The translations under genes were made by a program, and so were the position numbers. DNA of 18,012 bases. It comes from an uncultured Oscillospiraceae bacterium (lineage in GTDB: Bacteria > Bacillota > Clostridia > Oscillospirales > Acutalibacteraceae). The stretch spans positions 1 through 18,012 of the forward strand of contig URGA01000039.1 of NCBI GenBank assembly GCA_900547275.1, read 5' to 3'. Shown piece by piece: positions 1 through 8,282 of this stretch. Below the pieces are notes generated by a model. The model had not been told where the DNA came from, made no database searches, and was given only the letters and a program-made list of their open reading frames with translations. Each line of letters begins with the position of its first letter. Position 1 is the stretch's first letter.

Positions 1-830
1 CCGACAGTGGGCACTGTTATCTGACGTTTTGAGCCGTCAAAACAAACTGTAAATGAAGTTGAATTATCGCTTTCTGCAATATCGACTGCGGTATAATCAG
101 CGCTTTTGTCATCAATCGCAAATTTTATAATATTAAAATCATCTCGATTAACTGTCGCCAGCATATCGTTGTCGCTGTTTATAAGAAGTGTGCTTCTCTT
201 TTCCATTGAATCGAGAATTTCCAGCTTCGCATTTAGAATTCCCTGACGTGAACCGAGATTTTCAATATGGGACGTTCCTATATTGGTAATAAGTGCGATA
301 GTCGGTTTTACGGCGGAGGTCAGGCGGTGAATTTCACCTTTGTGGTTCATTCCCATTTCAATAACAGCCGCTTCGGTTTCGCTGTCAATTCTGAAAAGCA
401 TCTGGGGAACGCCGATTTCGTTATTTAGGTTACCCTGAGTTTTAAGCGTTTTATACTTTGCACCCAAAACAAGGGCAATAAATTCTTTCGTTGTCGTTTT
501 TCCTACCGAACCGGTAAGTCCGACAACGGGAATTGAAAATCTGCTTCGATACCAGCCTGAAAGTTCCAGCATCGCCTTGCTTGTGTTTTCGACTATAATA
601 CAAGGAATATCAACGTTTACAGGATGCTCAACCATAAGCGCCGCCGCTCCAAGTTCAGCCGCCTGGGCGGCAAAATCGTGGGCGTCAAATCTTTCGCCTT
701 TAAGGCAGATAAAAAGACAACCGGGCGTTATTTTTCTTGTGTCTGTGCAGATCTCATTTATTACGGCGTCGCCAGTTGCGGTTTTCCCAAGGGCGGTTGC
801 CGCCTCTTTTAGAGTAAACTTATCCATCAT
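1..830 (-). CDS. murF: UDP-N-acetylmuramoyl-tripeptide--D-alanyl-D-alanine ligase MurF (3' end cut off)
   Basis: MurF is the cytoplasmic ligase that uses ATP to add D-Ala-D-Ala to the UDP-MurNAc-tripeptide, the last cytoplasmic step of peptidoglycan precursor synthesis. My reading of the minus strand gives about 276 codons without interruption. They start MMDKFTLKEA and include the Mur-ligase P-loop SVGKTTTKEF, then QGNLNNEIGVP and EMGMNHKGEI, both typical of the MurF central domain. A full MurF is about 450 residues, so the C-terminal part lies beyond the left edge. The first ATG (830-828) overlaps the murE stop codon as ATGA, so translation is probably coupled to murE. A second ATG follows directly (827-825) and could be the true start. 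It is the last visible gene of the division/cell-wall operon, and mraY or murD would be expected next, outside the window. Confidence 0.95.
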   Translation of the reverse strand, partial: MMDKFTLKEAATALGKTATGDAVINEICTDTRKITPGCLFICLKGERFDAHDFAAQAAELGAAALMVEHPVNVDIPCIIVENTSKAMLELSGWYRSRFSIPVVGLTGSVGKTTTKEFIALVLGAKYKTLKTQGNLNNEIGVPQMLFRIDSETEAAVIEMGMNHKGEIHRLTSAVKPTIALITNIGTSHIENLGSRQGILNAKLEILDSMEKRSTLLINSDNDMLATVNRDDFNIIKFAIDDKSADYTAVDIAESDNSTSFTVCFDGSKRQITVPTV

Positions 831-2263
831 TTATTTTCGCCGAGAATCTCAGCCACGGCTTCTCTTTCATCAAAATGTATTGTTCCGGTAGGCAGGATCT
901 GATATGTTTCATGGCCCTTGCCTGCAAGTAAAACAATGTCGTTTGGCTTTGCGTGTTCCAAAGCCCATTTGATAGCTTCTTTTCTGTTTTCAACAACTAC
1001 ATAAGGAGTAGAAACACCCTCCATGCCCTTAAGTATATCGGCAATAATGTCTGACGGGTTTTCGCTTCTGGGATTATCTGACGTTACAACGCAGAAATCC
1101 GAAAGTTCAGCGGCTATCTTTCCCATCTTCGGGCGCTTTGTTTTGTCGCGGTCACCGCCGCATCCAAACAGCGTTACTATTCTTCCCTTGGCTATCTCAC
1201 GAAGCGAAGAAATAATATTTTCAAGTCCGTCCGGTGAATGAGCGTAGTCAATGATAACGGTATAATCCGTATCAGTGGGAACAACTTCTATTCTTCCCTT
1301 TACACCGGTGCACTTGCTTATTGCTTCAAGCACTGCCGTAAATTCAACTCCCGCAGTAATAGCGCAGCAGGCAGCGCAAAGTGAGTTATAAACCGAAAAT
1401 CTTCCTGGGATGGGGCAATGACAGCGTCCGATATTTTCAAGGCCAACAAGTTCATATTCAACGCCGCTGGCTTTAAAATTGACGTTCTTTGCAACATAGT
1501 CAGCGTCGTTTGTATTTATTGCATATGTTATAACCTTGCAGGGCAGACCGCTTACGATCTTCAGACCGTTTTCATCGTCCGCATTTGTTACAGCGATATC
1601 GCAGTTTTCAAAGAGTTTTCTCTTTGCGTTGAAATAATTTTCCCATGTTTTATGGTAATCCAGATGATCCTGGGTAAGATTAGTAAACGCTCCGATTGCA
1701 AAATGCAGTCCGTTTACTCTGCCCTGGGCAAGCGCCTGGGATGAAACCTCCATTACGCAGTATTCACAGCCTGCGTCAACCATCATTCTGAAAAGTTTTT
1801 GCAGTTCGTGGGGATCGGGAGTTGTGAATTTAGCAGGATAAATTTCATCGCCCACCATATTCTGAACCGTTCCCACCAAGCCGACTTTTTTGCCTGCGTT
1901 TTCAAGCACCTGCTTAATAAGAAATGATGTTGTTGTTTTTCCGTTGGTGCCTGTAAGGCCGATAAGCTTAAGTTTATCGGCGGGATTTCCGTAATAATTT
2001 GCGCAAAGAATTGAATACGCATTTCTTGTATTTGATGTTATTATCTGATTTTTAAGACCGAGATCATGGTCGCAGACAACTGCCGCGGCTCCCTTTTCAA
2101 GCATTTCAGCCGCTACTGAATGACCGTCAAAAGACGCTCCTTTTATGCAGATGAAAAGGAACCCTTCTTTCACCAGTCTGGAATCCTGAGTAACGTCTGT
2201 TACTTCTCTGTCTTCATATTCGCCTGTATAATCCAGTCCTTTTAATAATTCTGAAAGTTTCAT
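827..2263 (-). CDS. murE: UDP-N-acetylmuramoyl-tripeptide synthetase MurE, meso-diaminopimelate type
   Basis: MurE adds the third stem-peptide residue to UDP-MurNAc-L-Ala-D-Glu in the cytoplasm. The protein has 478 residues from the chosen start, close to the usual family length. It shows the N-terminal Mur domain (DVTQDSRLVKEGFLFICIKG), the ATP-binding loop LTGTNGKTTT (about 103-112), the central-domain QDHLDYH, and the C-terminal YAHSPDGLENII, DNPR (396-399) and GKGHETYQ. In this family DNPR marks specificity for meso-diaminopimelate rather than lysine, so the organism should have DAP-type peptidoglycan. An in-frame TTG at 2290 would give a longer protein, but the ATG at 2263 is preceded at good distance by GGAAGGAA and matches the usual MurE N-terminus. 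It lies 23 bases after the PBP stop codon and its stop overlaps murF. Confidence 0.96.
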   Translation of the reverse strand: MKLSELLKGLDYTGEYEDREVTDVTQDSRLVKEGFLFICIKGASFDGHSVAAEMLEKGAAAVVCDHDLGLKNQIITSNTRNAYSILCANYYGNPADKLKLIGLTGTNGKTTTSFLIKQVLENAGKKVGLVGTVQNMVGDEIYPAKFTTPDPHELQKLFRMMVDAGCEYCVMEVSSQALAQGRVNGLHFAIGAFTNLTQDHLDYHKTWENYFNAKRKLFENCDIAVTNADDENGLKIVSGLPCKVITYAINTNDADYVAKNVNFKASGVEYELVGLENIGRCHCPIPGRFSVYNSLCAACCAITAGVEFTAVLEAISKCTGVKGRIEVVPTDTDYTVIIDYAHSPDGLENIISSLREIAKGRIVTLFGCGGDRDKTKRPKMGKIAAELSDFCVVTSDNPRSENPSDIIADILKGMEGVSTPYVVVENRKEAIKWALEHAKPNDIVLLAGKGHETYQILPTGTIHFDEREAVAEILGENK

Positions 2264-2286
2264 ATCTGTTCCTTCCCTGCTGTGTA

Positions 2287-4506
2287 TCAATCCAAAACGG
2301 ATTCTGTGTTTTTGAATGCGACTGTAATTACTTTGCCCTGCTCAATTTTTGAACCGGCTTCTTCACTCTGGCGGTAAGCAACCACCGTACCCGATGTCAA
2401 GTCGTTGCCTGTAACCTCAATATTAAGATTACTGCTTGACGCCAGCGACTTGGCTTCGCTTACTGTAAGGCCAGTAAAGTCGGGCACTTTAACAGTTTTC
2501 TTATCCTGGTTATCAGTATACAGCATAATGGTTCCGCCTGACGGGATAACCTCGTTTGAAGACGGGCACTGGCTCACAACCTTATCGCCGCTTCCGATAA
2601 CTTTATATTTGAAATTCTGCTGTTTAAGTTCTGTTTTCGCCTTGTCAACGTCCATTCCTGTTACAGAAGGAGTTGCTTTTGAAAGAGCGGCAAGTTCTTC
2701 GTCAGTATATACCGGCTCAACGTTGAGCTCGCTCATTGCCTGCTCAACAACTTCTGCCGCGATAGGTGCGCAAAGTGCGCCGCCGCCAAGGTCTTCCGAA
2801 GGTTCGTCAACAATTATAAGCATTGCGATCTGGGGATCGTCTGAAGGAGCGATTGCTGCAAAAGACACGATATACTTATCTTTCTCGCCCTCTTTTGATT
2901 CGCCGAGCTTTGTTGACGTACCTGTCTTACCGCCTACACGGTAACCGGCAACGTAGCCGTTTTTACCTGTACCTTCATCAACAACCGACTTCATCATTTT
3001 GCAAACGGTTTCTGAAGTTTCCTTGCTGATTACCTGGCGTATTGCTGTTCTTTCGTTCTTTTGAACTGTCTTGCCGTCAGCGTCAACAATTTCCGAAACG
3101 ATATACGGCTGAAGAAGTGTTCCGCCGTTTGCTATTGCGCAAAGTCCCGTGCACACCTGAATAGGCGTAAGGCTGTTTGTCTGGCCGAAAGAAGCGGATG
3201 AAAGTTCTACTATTCCATACTGGTCTTCTTTGTAATACTGGGGGCTCGCCTCGCCAGGCAAGTCAATATTTGTAATATCGGTAAAACCGAAAGCTTCAAA
3301 ATATTTGAAGTAATTATGCACGCCGAGTTTCTGACCGATTGTAATGAAAAACGGGTTACAGGAATTTTCCAGTCCCTGGGTCAAAGTCTGAGTGCCGTGG
3401 CCGGGATGATAATGGCAGTGCATCGTGTAATCTTCTACCTGGATAGAACCGGTACAGTTATAAGTTGTATCTAGGGAAACAACTTTTTCTTCAAGAGCAG
3501 CACTGGCTATAAACGTTTTGAAAACAGAACCGGGCACGTATGTATCTGAAACAGTGAAGTTTCTCCACTGATTTTGTATTGCGGCGCTTTCAGCCGCGCT
3601 TTTTTCCTCATCAGTTTTCAGTTTGTTTATTGCCTTTATGTTCTTATCATAAGTAAGTTCATAAGGATTATTACAATCATAATCAGGCAGAGAGCTCATT
3701 GCGAGAACAGCGCCTGTGTTGCAGTCCATAACCACACCGTAAGCGCCCTTGCACTGGTACTCTTCCATTGTGTTGCGAAGTCCTTTTTCAAGGTAATACT
3801 GAATAGTCTGGTTAAGAGTAAGTATCAAAGAGTCTCCGTCTTTTGCTTCAACAGATGTTGAATAGTCATTTGAGATTTCGTTTGAAACAGCGTCCTTTGC
3901 CGTAATAAGTCTGCCGGGAGTTCCGGTCAGCTGTTCATCGTAATACTGCTCAAGTCCACTGAGCCCCTGATCGTCTGCTCCGGTAAAGCCGATAACGCTT
4001 GACGCCAGTGAATTGTACGGATAGTAACGCTTCGTTGTCTGTTCCATTCCGATGCACTGGGCAAGATTGTTTTCTGAAATGAATTCTGATATTTTTTCCT
4101 TTACGTCGTTTTCAACCTGTTCTTCAACAACGGTATAATGATTTTCCTGCTTTGATTTTTCAAGGAGTTCTTCCTGCTGGTCTTCGTCATATGACAGCAG
4201 TTCAGAAAGTTTTGTAACGATTTCATTTCTTGTATCATCATTCGGAATATTCATAGGGTCCAGATATATAGTCCAAACTGTTGCCGATTTTGCAAGAATA
4301 TTTCCGTCACAATCGTAAATCGTTCCTCTCTTAGCAGAGATTTCCGTATCAGACAACTGCTGGCTCTGGGCCTTTGCGGCGTATTCATCGCCCTTAAAAA
4401 TCTGAATATAAAAAATTCTCGCGGCGTCTACAGAAAGGAGAAAAACGATCGCCACGCAAAGAACAAAAATGCGATTTACCATATTTTTTTTGCTTGATGA
4501 TGACAT
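2287..4506 (-). CDS. Class B penicillin-binding protein (FtsI/SpoVD family) with two PASTA domains
   Basis: This is a membrane-anchored D,D-transpeptidase that cross-links peptidoglycan, most likely at the division septum or, in spore formers, in the spore cortex. The 739 residues contain a short cytoplasmic tail, one N-terminal membrane anchor (about 12-33), and a PBP-dimer domain with RGTIYDCDGNILA. The transpeptidase has all three catalytic motifs: SVFK (327-330), SCN (382-384) and KTG (527-529). Two PASTA repeats (about 611-665 and 671-732) close the protein; such domains bind peptidoglycan or muropeptides. PASTA domains and the place between ftsL and murE fit SpoVD or PBP2B/PBP2X orthologues. 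The sequence alone does not decide between vegetative and sporulation roles, so no symbol is given. The start ATG follows AAAGGGAG. The intergenic gap before it holds a hairpin (4575-4607). Confidence 0.94.
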   Translation of the reverse strand: MSSSSKKNMVNRIFVLCVAIVFLLSVDAARIFYIQIFKGDEYAAKAQSQQLSDTEISAKRGTIYDCDGNILAKSATVWTIYLDPMNIPNDDTRNEIVTKLSELLSYDEDQQEELLEKSKQENHYTVVEEQVENDVKEKISEFISENNLAQCIGMEQTTKRYYPYNSLASSVIGFTGADDQGLSGLEQYYDEQLTGTPGRLITAKDAVSNEISNDYSTSVEAKDGDSLILTLNQTIQYYLEKGLRNTMEEYQCKGAYGVVMDCNTGAVLAMSSLPDYDCNNPYELTYDKNIKAINKLKTDEEKSAAESAAIQNQWRNFTVSDTYVPGSVFKTFIASAALEEKVVSLDTTYNCTGSIQVEDYTMHCHYHPGHGTQTLTQGLENSCNPFFITIGQKLGVHNYFKYFEAFGFTDITNIDLPGEASPQYYKEDQYGIVELSSASFGQTNSLTPIQVCTGLCAIANGGTLLQPYIVSEIVDADGKTVQKNERTAIRQVISKETSETVCKMMKSVVDEGTGKNGYVAGYRVGGKTGTSTKLGESKEGEKDKYIVSFAAIAPSDDPQIAMLIIVDEPSEDLGGGALCAPIAAEVVEQAMSELNVEPVYTDEELAALSKATPSVTGMDVDKAKTELKQQNFKYKVIGSGDKVVSQCPSSNEVIPSGGTIMLYTDNQDKKTVKVPDFTGLTVSEAKSLASSSNLNIEVTGNDLTSGTVVAYRQSEEAGSKIEQGKVITVAFKNTESVLD

Positions 4507-4574
4507 ATTTCGCTCTCCCTTTCATGATTTTTTGTCAAAAAAACGGAAAAATAAAGGCGCCGATTAAAAGACTT

Positions 4575-4607
4575 TTGAGAGTTGAAGCAACTGCCGCCAA
4601 CTCTCAA
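4575..4607 (-). other. Intercistronic hairpin between the ftsL-like gene and the PBP gene
   Basis: A perfect 10-bp inverted repeat (TTGAGAGTTG and CAACTCTCAA, 13-base loop) lies between the ftsL-like stop codon and the PBP start. On the minus strand it is followed by AAGTCTTTT, a weak uridine run, so it could be a partial terminator or attenuator, or an RNA processing/stability element. A TTGACA on the minus strand at 4533-4538 has no -10 box at the right distance, so I see no fresh promoter for the PBP gene. The rest of the 123-base gap shows nothing else. Confidence 0.55.
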
Positions 4608-4629
4608 TCATACGCACTTATTTTAAATG

Positions 4630-5181
4630 TTATTCCGGAATAATCTGGGCATAAGCGGCCGGGGCCGGATTTTCCTCCAGCGCCTTTGCTCTTTCTTCTT
4701 TATACTGCGCCACGTCAACGTAGCGTATCTGTCCTGCCTGCACCTTGGTCATGCCAAGCTTTTCAACAGCGTACTGGTCAATCATGCTTACTGATACCAG
4801 CGCGTCAAGTTCGCTGTTAAGTCTGGTATTTTCACTGGCCGCAACGTCAATCTGATTTTCTATCGACGCGATTTCGTGATTAAGTTCGTTCTTCTGAACG
4901 TAAGAACAAAGCACAGCGCCCAACATACCGATTGACACAAGCGCTATACCGAATATTTTTAAAACCTGAAGACGCGCGGTTTTTGCATCCCTGCGCAATT
5001 CCTCAAGACTTTTCTTTCTTGGGTTTTCGTGAACCTTGAGTTCACGCCTTCTCTGTCTCTCTGGAGCATACGAAGGAGCGGCAGAAGTTCTGTGCACGTC
5101 AAACGCCTTCAGCGCATAGGCAGCGTCGGTCGAATATGAATAACGTCTGAAATCACTGCTGTTTGTCACAAAACTCACCAT
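4630..5181 (-). CDS. ftsL: FtsL-like bitopic cell division protein
   Basis: FtsL is a small single-span membrane protein of the FtsL-DivIC(FtsB)-FtsQ complex that activates septal wall synthesis with the PBP. The identification rests on architecture and context: 183 residues, a basic cytoplasmic N-terminus with RQRRR, one membrane span (about 72-94), a short extracytoplasmic coiled coil (95-128), and a C-terminal segment with IDQYAVEKLGMTKV, which resembles the conserved FtsL/DivIC tail. It sits between rsmH and the septal PBP, the standard ftsL position. The protein is longer than many FtsL proteins (around 120 residues) because of the roughly 70-residue N-terminal extension. The start is uncertain: the ATG at 5181 has only a poorly spaced AGAAAG before it, and GTG codons lie just downstream. 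FtsL family members diverge rapidly, so sequence identity alone is weak evidence. Confidence 0.82.
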   Translation of the reverse strand: MVSFVTNSSDFRRYSYSTDAAYALKAFDVHRTSAAPSYAPERQRRRELKVHENPRKKSLEELRRDAKTARLQVLKIFGIALVSIGMLGAVLCSYVQKNELNHEIASIENQIDVAASENTRLNSELDALVSVSMIDQYAVEKLGMTKVQAGQIRYVDVAQYKEERAKALEENPAPAAYAQIIPE

Positions 5182-5229
5182 CTTTCTTAAACATCTTGTT
5201 TTTTATACTTAAATAATCATTTATATTAA

Positions 5230-6141
5230 TCAGAATTTTTCGAACACCCTAAGGCGTGATGAACGCGCTCTGGGATTTTCTGAAAGTTCGGCGTCTGACG
5301 GGGTTACCGGCTTAAACGCTTTGCCCTTTGGTTTATTGCCGCAGACACACACAGGAAATTCCTTTGGGCATGTGCATCCTTTTGTCCACTGAGCAAATTT
5401 TTCCTTAACTATTCTGTCTTCCAGGGAGTGGAAGGTAATTATCACTATCCTTCCGCCCGGATTAAGACAGTCAAACGCATCGTCCAGCGCTTTTTTAAGT
5501 CTTTCCAGTTCGCCGTTTACTTCAATTCTTATTGCCTGAAAAGTGCGCCGCGCCGGATGTCCGTCGCGCATCGCCTTTTGGGGCATACTGGATTTAATTA
5601 TGTCCACCAGCTCAAATGTTGTTTCTATAGGCTTTTGCTCTCTAGCCTTGACAATATTTGAAGCAATGCTGCGGCTGGATTTTTCCTCGCCGTAGCGGTA
5701 AATAACATTTGCAAGTTCCTGCTGGGAATAATTGTTTACTACGTCGTATGCGCTCATTCCGCTTTTGCTCATTCGCATATCAAGCGGTGCGTCCTTGTGA
5801 AAGGAAAATCCCCTTTCAGCGTTATCAAGCTGAAACGAACTAACTCCCAGATCAAGCAGCAGCGCATCTATCCCGCCGCAGTCAAGAGAACTAATAATGT
5901 TTTTTATATTAGAGAAATTGTCGTGAACTACCGTAACTTCAGGAAACGATGAAAGCCGTTCGTTTAGAACCGAAATTGCATCAGGGTCCTGGTCAACCGC
6001 TATAAGTTTGCATCCGCTTTCGGCGATTGCCTTTGAGTGGCCTCCGCCTCCGGCAGTACCGTCCATAACGACCTTATCTTTATCGGCATTAACGGCTTTT
6101 ACAGTCTCGTCAAAGAGGACGCTTTTGTGAACAAATTCCAT
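5230..6141 (-). CDS. rsmH: 16S rRNA (cytosine-1402-N4)-methyltransferase RsmH (MraW)
   Basis: RsmH uses S-adenosylmethionine to methylate N4 of C1402 in 16S rRNA, in the decoding centre. The protein of 303 residues carries the family's N-terminal HKSVLFDETV, the SAM-binding loop DGTAGGGGHS (about 27-36), LLLDLGVSSFQLD, and the C-terminal FHSLEDRIVKEKF. The length fits the family (about 310). An in-frame GTG at 6150 would overlap mraZ by 8 bases. I prefer the ATG at 6141 because it is preceded by GGTGAG, begins one base after the mraZ stop (TGATATG), and gives the usual short N-terminus. It is the second gene of the division cluster, conserved next to mraZ in most bacteria. Confidence 0.96.
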   Translation of the reverse strand: MEFVHKSVLFDETVKAVNADKDKVVMDGTAGGGGHSKAIAESGCKLIAVDQDPDAISVLNERLSSFPEVTVVHDNFSNIKNIISSLDCGGIDALLLDLGVSSFQLDNAERGFSFHKDAPLDMRMSKSGMSAYDVVNNYSQQELANVIYRYGEEKSSRSIASNIVKAREQKPIETTFELVDIIKSSMPQKAMRDGHPARRTFQAIRIEVNGELERLKKALDDAFDCLNPGGRIVIITFHSLEDRIVKEKFAQWTKGCTCPKEFPVCVCGNKPKGKAFKPVTPSDAELSENPRARSSRLRVFEKF

Positions 6142-6142
6142 A

Positions 6143-6601
6143 TCACTCACCGTCTGCCTTGACTTTATCCATCAGGTCAAATACGCCCTCGTCTGTGTTA
6201 AGGCTGTTTTGCATCTTTTCAAACTCATCGTTGCTCCATATTTCAATGGTACTGCGCTGACCCTGAAGGATAACAGTTGTATCATTCTGAAGAAGCGCCT
6301 TATCCTTAAGACGGCCGTTCAGAGTAAATCTGCCCTGGGCGTCAAGAAAGCCTTCTTCCGCCTGAGAGAAAACTGACTTTGTTACAGCGTATTTCTGGTT
6401 CTCCGTTCCTCTGTCCATCTCATCAACAAGCTGAATAAAGACTTCCGGAGGATAAAGAGTAAGGCACTTGCATCCTCTTACGGTAACGGCAACCATATAA
6501 AACTCCGTACCGAGGCGCTCACGCCATCTTGCCGGAATGGAAAGACGACCTTTGCTGTCAAGCTTGCAGTCATAATGAGTACCTACAAAAAACGGCAACA
6601 T
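6143..6601 (-). CDS. mraZ: Transcriptional regulator MraZ
   Basis: MraZ is a DNA-binding protein of the SpoVT/AbrB fold that forms a ring-shaped oligomer and, in characterised species, controls its own division/cell-wall operon. The 152 residues (usual length about 140-150) contain the two tandem AbrB-like units, each marked by a DxxGR motif: LDSKGRLSIPARW near the N-terminus and LDAQGRFTLNGRL in the middle. The ATG is preceded by AAAGGAG. It is the first gene of the operon, directly behind a strong promoter and a leader with regularly spaced repeats, consistent with autoregulation. The C-terminal 20 or so residues are acidic and less conserved. Confidence 0.96.
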   Translation of the reverse strand: MLPFFVGTHYDCKLDSKGRLSIPARWRERLGTEFYMVAVTVRGCKCLTLYPPEVFIQLVDEMDRGTENQKYAVTKSVFSQAEEGFLDAQGRFTLNGRLKDKALLQNDTTVILQGQRSTIEIWSNDEFEKMQNSLNTDEGVFDLMDKVKADGE

Positions 6602-6631
6602 ATGTTCGTTCTCCTTTCATCGGCAATTTGC

Positions 6632-6682
6632 GGGATTATTTAGGGATTTCAGTGAAATTCATGGGATTTCAATGAATTTTCA
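6632..6682 (-). promoter_or_regulatory. Decamer-spaced repeat array in the mraZ leader, candidate MraZ operator
   Basis: Read on the plus strand, GGGATT occurs at 6632, 6643 and 6663, and the ten-base units GGGATTTCAG, TGAAATTCAT, GGGATTTCAA and TGAATTTTCA follow one another in register from 6643 to 6682. The spacing is one helical turn, and the array lies between the predicted transcription start (about 6689) and the mraZ ribosome binding site. MraZ proteins studied in other species bind short G-rich direct repeats at about 10-bp spacing in front of mraZ. The assignment to MraZ is inference; the repeats are directly visible. Confidence 0.6.
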
Positions 6683-6695
6683 CCCGCTTGACTAT

Positions 6696-6724
6696 ATTAT
6701 AATGACAATAAAAAGATATGTCAA
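6696..6724 (-). promoter_or_regulatory. Sigma-A promoter of the mraZ division/cell-wall operon
   Basis: On the minus strand, TTGACA (6719-6724) and TATAAT (6696-6701) are separated by exactly 17 bases, a perfect match to the vegetative consensus. Transcription should start near 6689, leaving a leader of about 88 bases before mraZ. The box pair is flanked by the inverted repeat CTTGAC/GTCAAG (6687-6692 and 6720-6725). Confidence 0.9.
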
Positions 6725-6776
6725 GCATTTATTTATTTGTAACCTTTTTGTAATAATCGCCTAATTTTCCTCAATT

Positions 6777-6792
6777 TGTGCATTAAAACACA
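6777..6792 (+). promoter_or_regulatory. TGTG-N8-CACA motif upstream of the GPH transporter promoter
   Basis: TGTGCATTAAAACACA is an interrupted inverted repeat (TGTG, eight bases, CACA) about 30 bases upstream of the -35 box. Related motifs occur before the ptsH and oadB promoters. The geometry equals that of CRP/FNR-fold regulator sites, but the regulator is unknown. Confidence 0.35.
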
Positions 6793-6820
6793 GGTGTCAA
6801 CAATATGATGTATGTTTTGG

Positions 6821-6849
6821 TTGCGCAATGCGGCGTAAAATGTTATACT
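6821..6849 (+). promoter_or_regulatory. Promoter of the GPH transporter gene
   Basis: TTGCGC (6821-6826) and TATACT (6844-6849) are 17 bases apart, and the -10 box is preceded by TGT, an extended -10 element. The weak -35 box is compatible with control by an activator. The predicted start is near 6856, leaving a leader of about 22 bases. Confidence 0.65.
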
Positions 6850-6878
6850 AGAAAAAAATCGAAACGGCGGGAATTATT

Positions 6879-8276
6879 ATGGAAGAATATAAAACCACCT
6901 GGCGAGAAAAAATTGGCTACGGAATAGGCGCGGTAGGTCTTGATCTGAGCTACGGAATGTTCTACTCCTACCTCTCCTACTATCTGTCTAGCGTACTGGG
7001 CTTAAAAGAAGGTTTCTTGCTTCTACTCACTCCTCTGGCGCGAATTTGGGACGGTATCAACGACCCGATGATGGGAACAATCGTTGACAACACGAAAACA
7101 AAAATGGGTAAATTCCGCCCATGGATAGTTATCGGATCGCTGTCAAACGCAGTCGTGCTTACGCTTCTTTTCACCAGTTTCGGAATGAGCGGCACCAAAC
7201 TCTACGTTTACATAGGTTTTATGTACGTTCTTTGGGGAATGACAAACACCATGGCGGATATCCCCTACTGGTCAATGGTTCCGTCATTTACATCAGACCC
7301 GAAGGACCGCAATCTCGTTGCAACAGTTGCAAGAACTTTCAGCGGTATCGGCCAAGGACTTATAACAATTCTTACGCCTATGGTTCTTCCCCTGCTTTCG
7401 TCAGGAATGAAAACAAACGAGGGATACAGCGCATCAGGCTTTTCGCGCTGGGCGCTTATCTGCGCCATTGCGCTTGTTGCATTTTCCAGCATCTGCGTTC
7501 TTTCTACAAAGGAACGCCACGTTGTATACAGCAATGAAAAATTCAGTTTCAAGCAGATGTTCAGGGTTGTTGCCCACAACGATCAGCTTGTTGTATTTAT
7601 GATTTTTGCCATGCTGTCAAACGCAGGCTGGTATCTCACCAGCGGTACAGCAGTCTACTATTTCAAGGACGTTCTTGAACAGCCCACCGCACAGTCCCTT
7701 TTCTCAACCATCGGCGCTGTCGGCTCCGCTGTAGGTCTGCTTGTTATCCCGATTCTTTCTCAGAAGTTTACAAAACGTACGATATACATTATTTCCCTGG
7801 CAATGACAATCTTCGGATATGTGTTAATGTATATTTTCGGTCCTGTAATGAAGAACACCATTGCCCTGGACATAAGTTACATTATTTCTTCCGTGGGCAT
7901 CAGTTCAATGTTTGTTGCTCAGACAATATTCCTTGCAGATATTGTTGACTACGGCGAATACAAAACAGGAAAGCGTAACGAAAGCATTACCTTCTCGATG
8001 AAAGGCTTCCTTCAGAAAATGGCATATACCATTCAGACGATTATCCTTTTCAGCGGTTTGAAAATGGTTGACTACAACAGTCAGATAACCACCGGAAGCA
8101 TTAACGAAACAACAAAATCCGCAATCGGTATTATCGCATTCGGTATTCCACCAATCCTTGTTTTGCTTGCGCTGATAGTTTTCGTAAGCAAGTTCAAAGT
8201 TTACGGCGAACTCGCCGACAAGGTTCACGATTTCGTTGTTGAACGCAGAGCAAAAGAAGACAAAGAAACAGCATAA
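6879..8276 (+). CDS. GPH-family (MelB-like) sugar:cation symporter
   Basis: This is a membrane transporter of the glycoside-pentoside-hexuronide:cation symporter family, within the major facilitator superfamily. These proteins import glycosides, pentosides or uronides with Na+ or H+. The 465 residues fit the usual 450-500 and form about 12 hydrophobic spans. Family signatures are visible: DGINDPMMGTIVD and GKFRPW near the N-terminal third (the DPxxGxxxD and cytoplasmic-loop motifs), ADIPYWSMVPSFT in the middle (compare the MelB DIP.WSLVP segment), and DIVDYGEYKTGKRNES in the C-terminal half. The substrate cannot be inferred. It stands alone with its own promoter and terminator, without a glycosidase or regulator beside it, between two minus-strand operons. 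The ribosome binding site is weak (GGCGGGA). Confidence 0.92.
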   Translation: MEEYKTTWREKIGYGIGAVGLDLSYGMFYSYLSYYLSSVLGLKEGFLLLLTPLARIWDGINDPMMGTIVDNTKTKMGKFRPWIVIGSLSNAVVLTLLFTSFGMSGTKLYVYIGFMYVLWGMTNTMADIPYWSMVPSFTSDPKDRNLVATVARTFSGIGQGLITILTPMVLPLLSSGMKTNEGYSASGFSRWALICAIALVAFSSICVLSTKERHVVYSNEKFSFKQMFRVVAHNDQLVVFMIFAMLSNAGWYLTSGTAVYYFKDVLEQPTAQSLFSTIGAVGSAVGLLVIPILSQKFTKRTIYIISLAMTIFGYVLMYIFGPVMKNTIALDISYIISSVGISSMFVAQTIFLADIVDYGEYKTGKRNESITFSMKGFLQKMAYTIQTIILFSGLKMVDYNSQITTGSINETTKSAIGIIAFGIPPILVLLALIVFVSKFKVYGELADKVHDFVVERRAKEDKETA

Positions 8277-8282
8277 AACACA

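Noticed and set aside
2264..2290. Extended murE start at TTG 2290
   Set aside because: The ATG at 2263 has a better ribosome binding site and gives the normal N-terminus, and the extension MIHSREGTD is not MurE-like.
2405..2944. A 179-codon open frame on the plus strand
   Set aside because: It lies entirely antisense to the PBP gene, whose catalytic motifs and PASTA domains are intact, and its translation has no family features.
4533..4538. TTGACA on the minus strand before the PBP gene
   Set aside because: No -10 box lies 16-18 bases downstream, so it is not a credible promoter.
6142..6150. GTG start of rsmH at 6150
   Set aside because: Possible, but the ATG at 6141 has GGTGAG at good spacing and gives the usual RsmH N-terminus.
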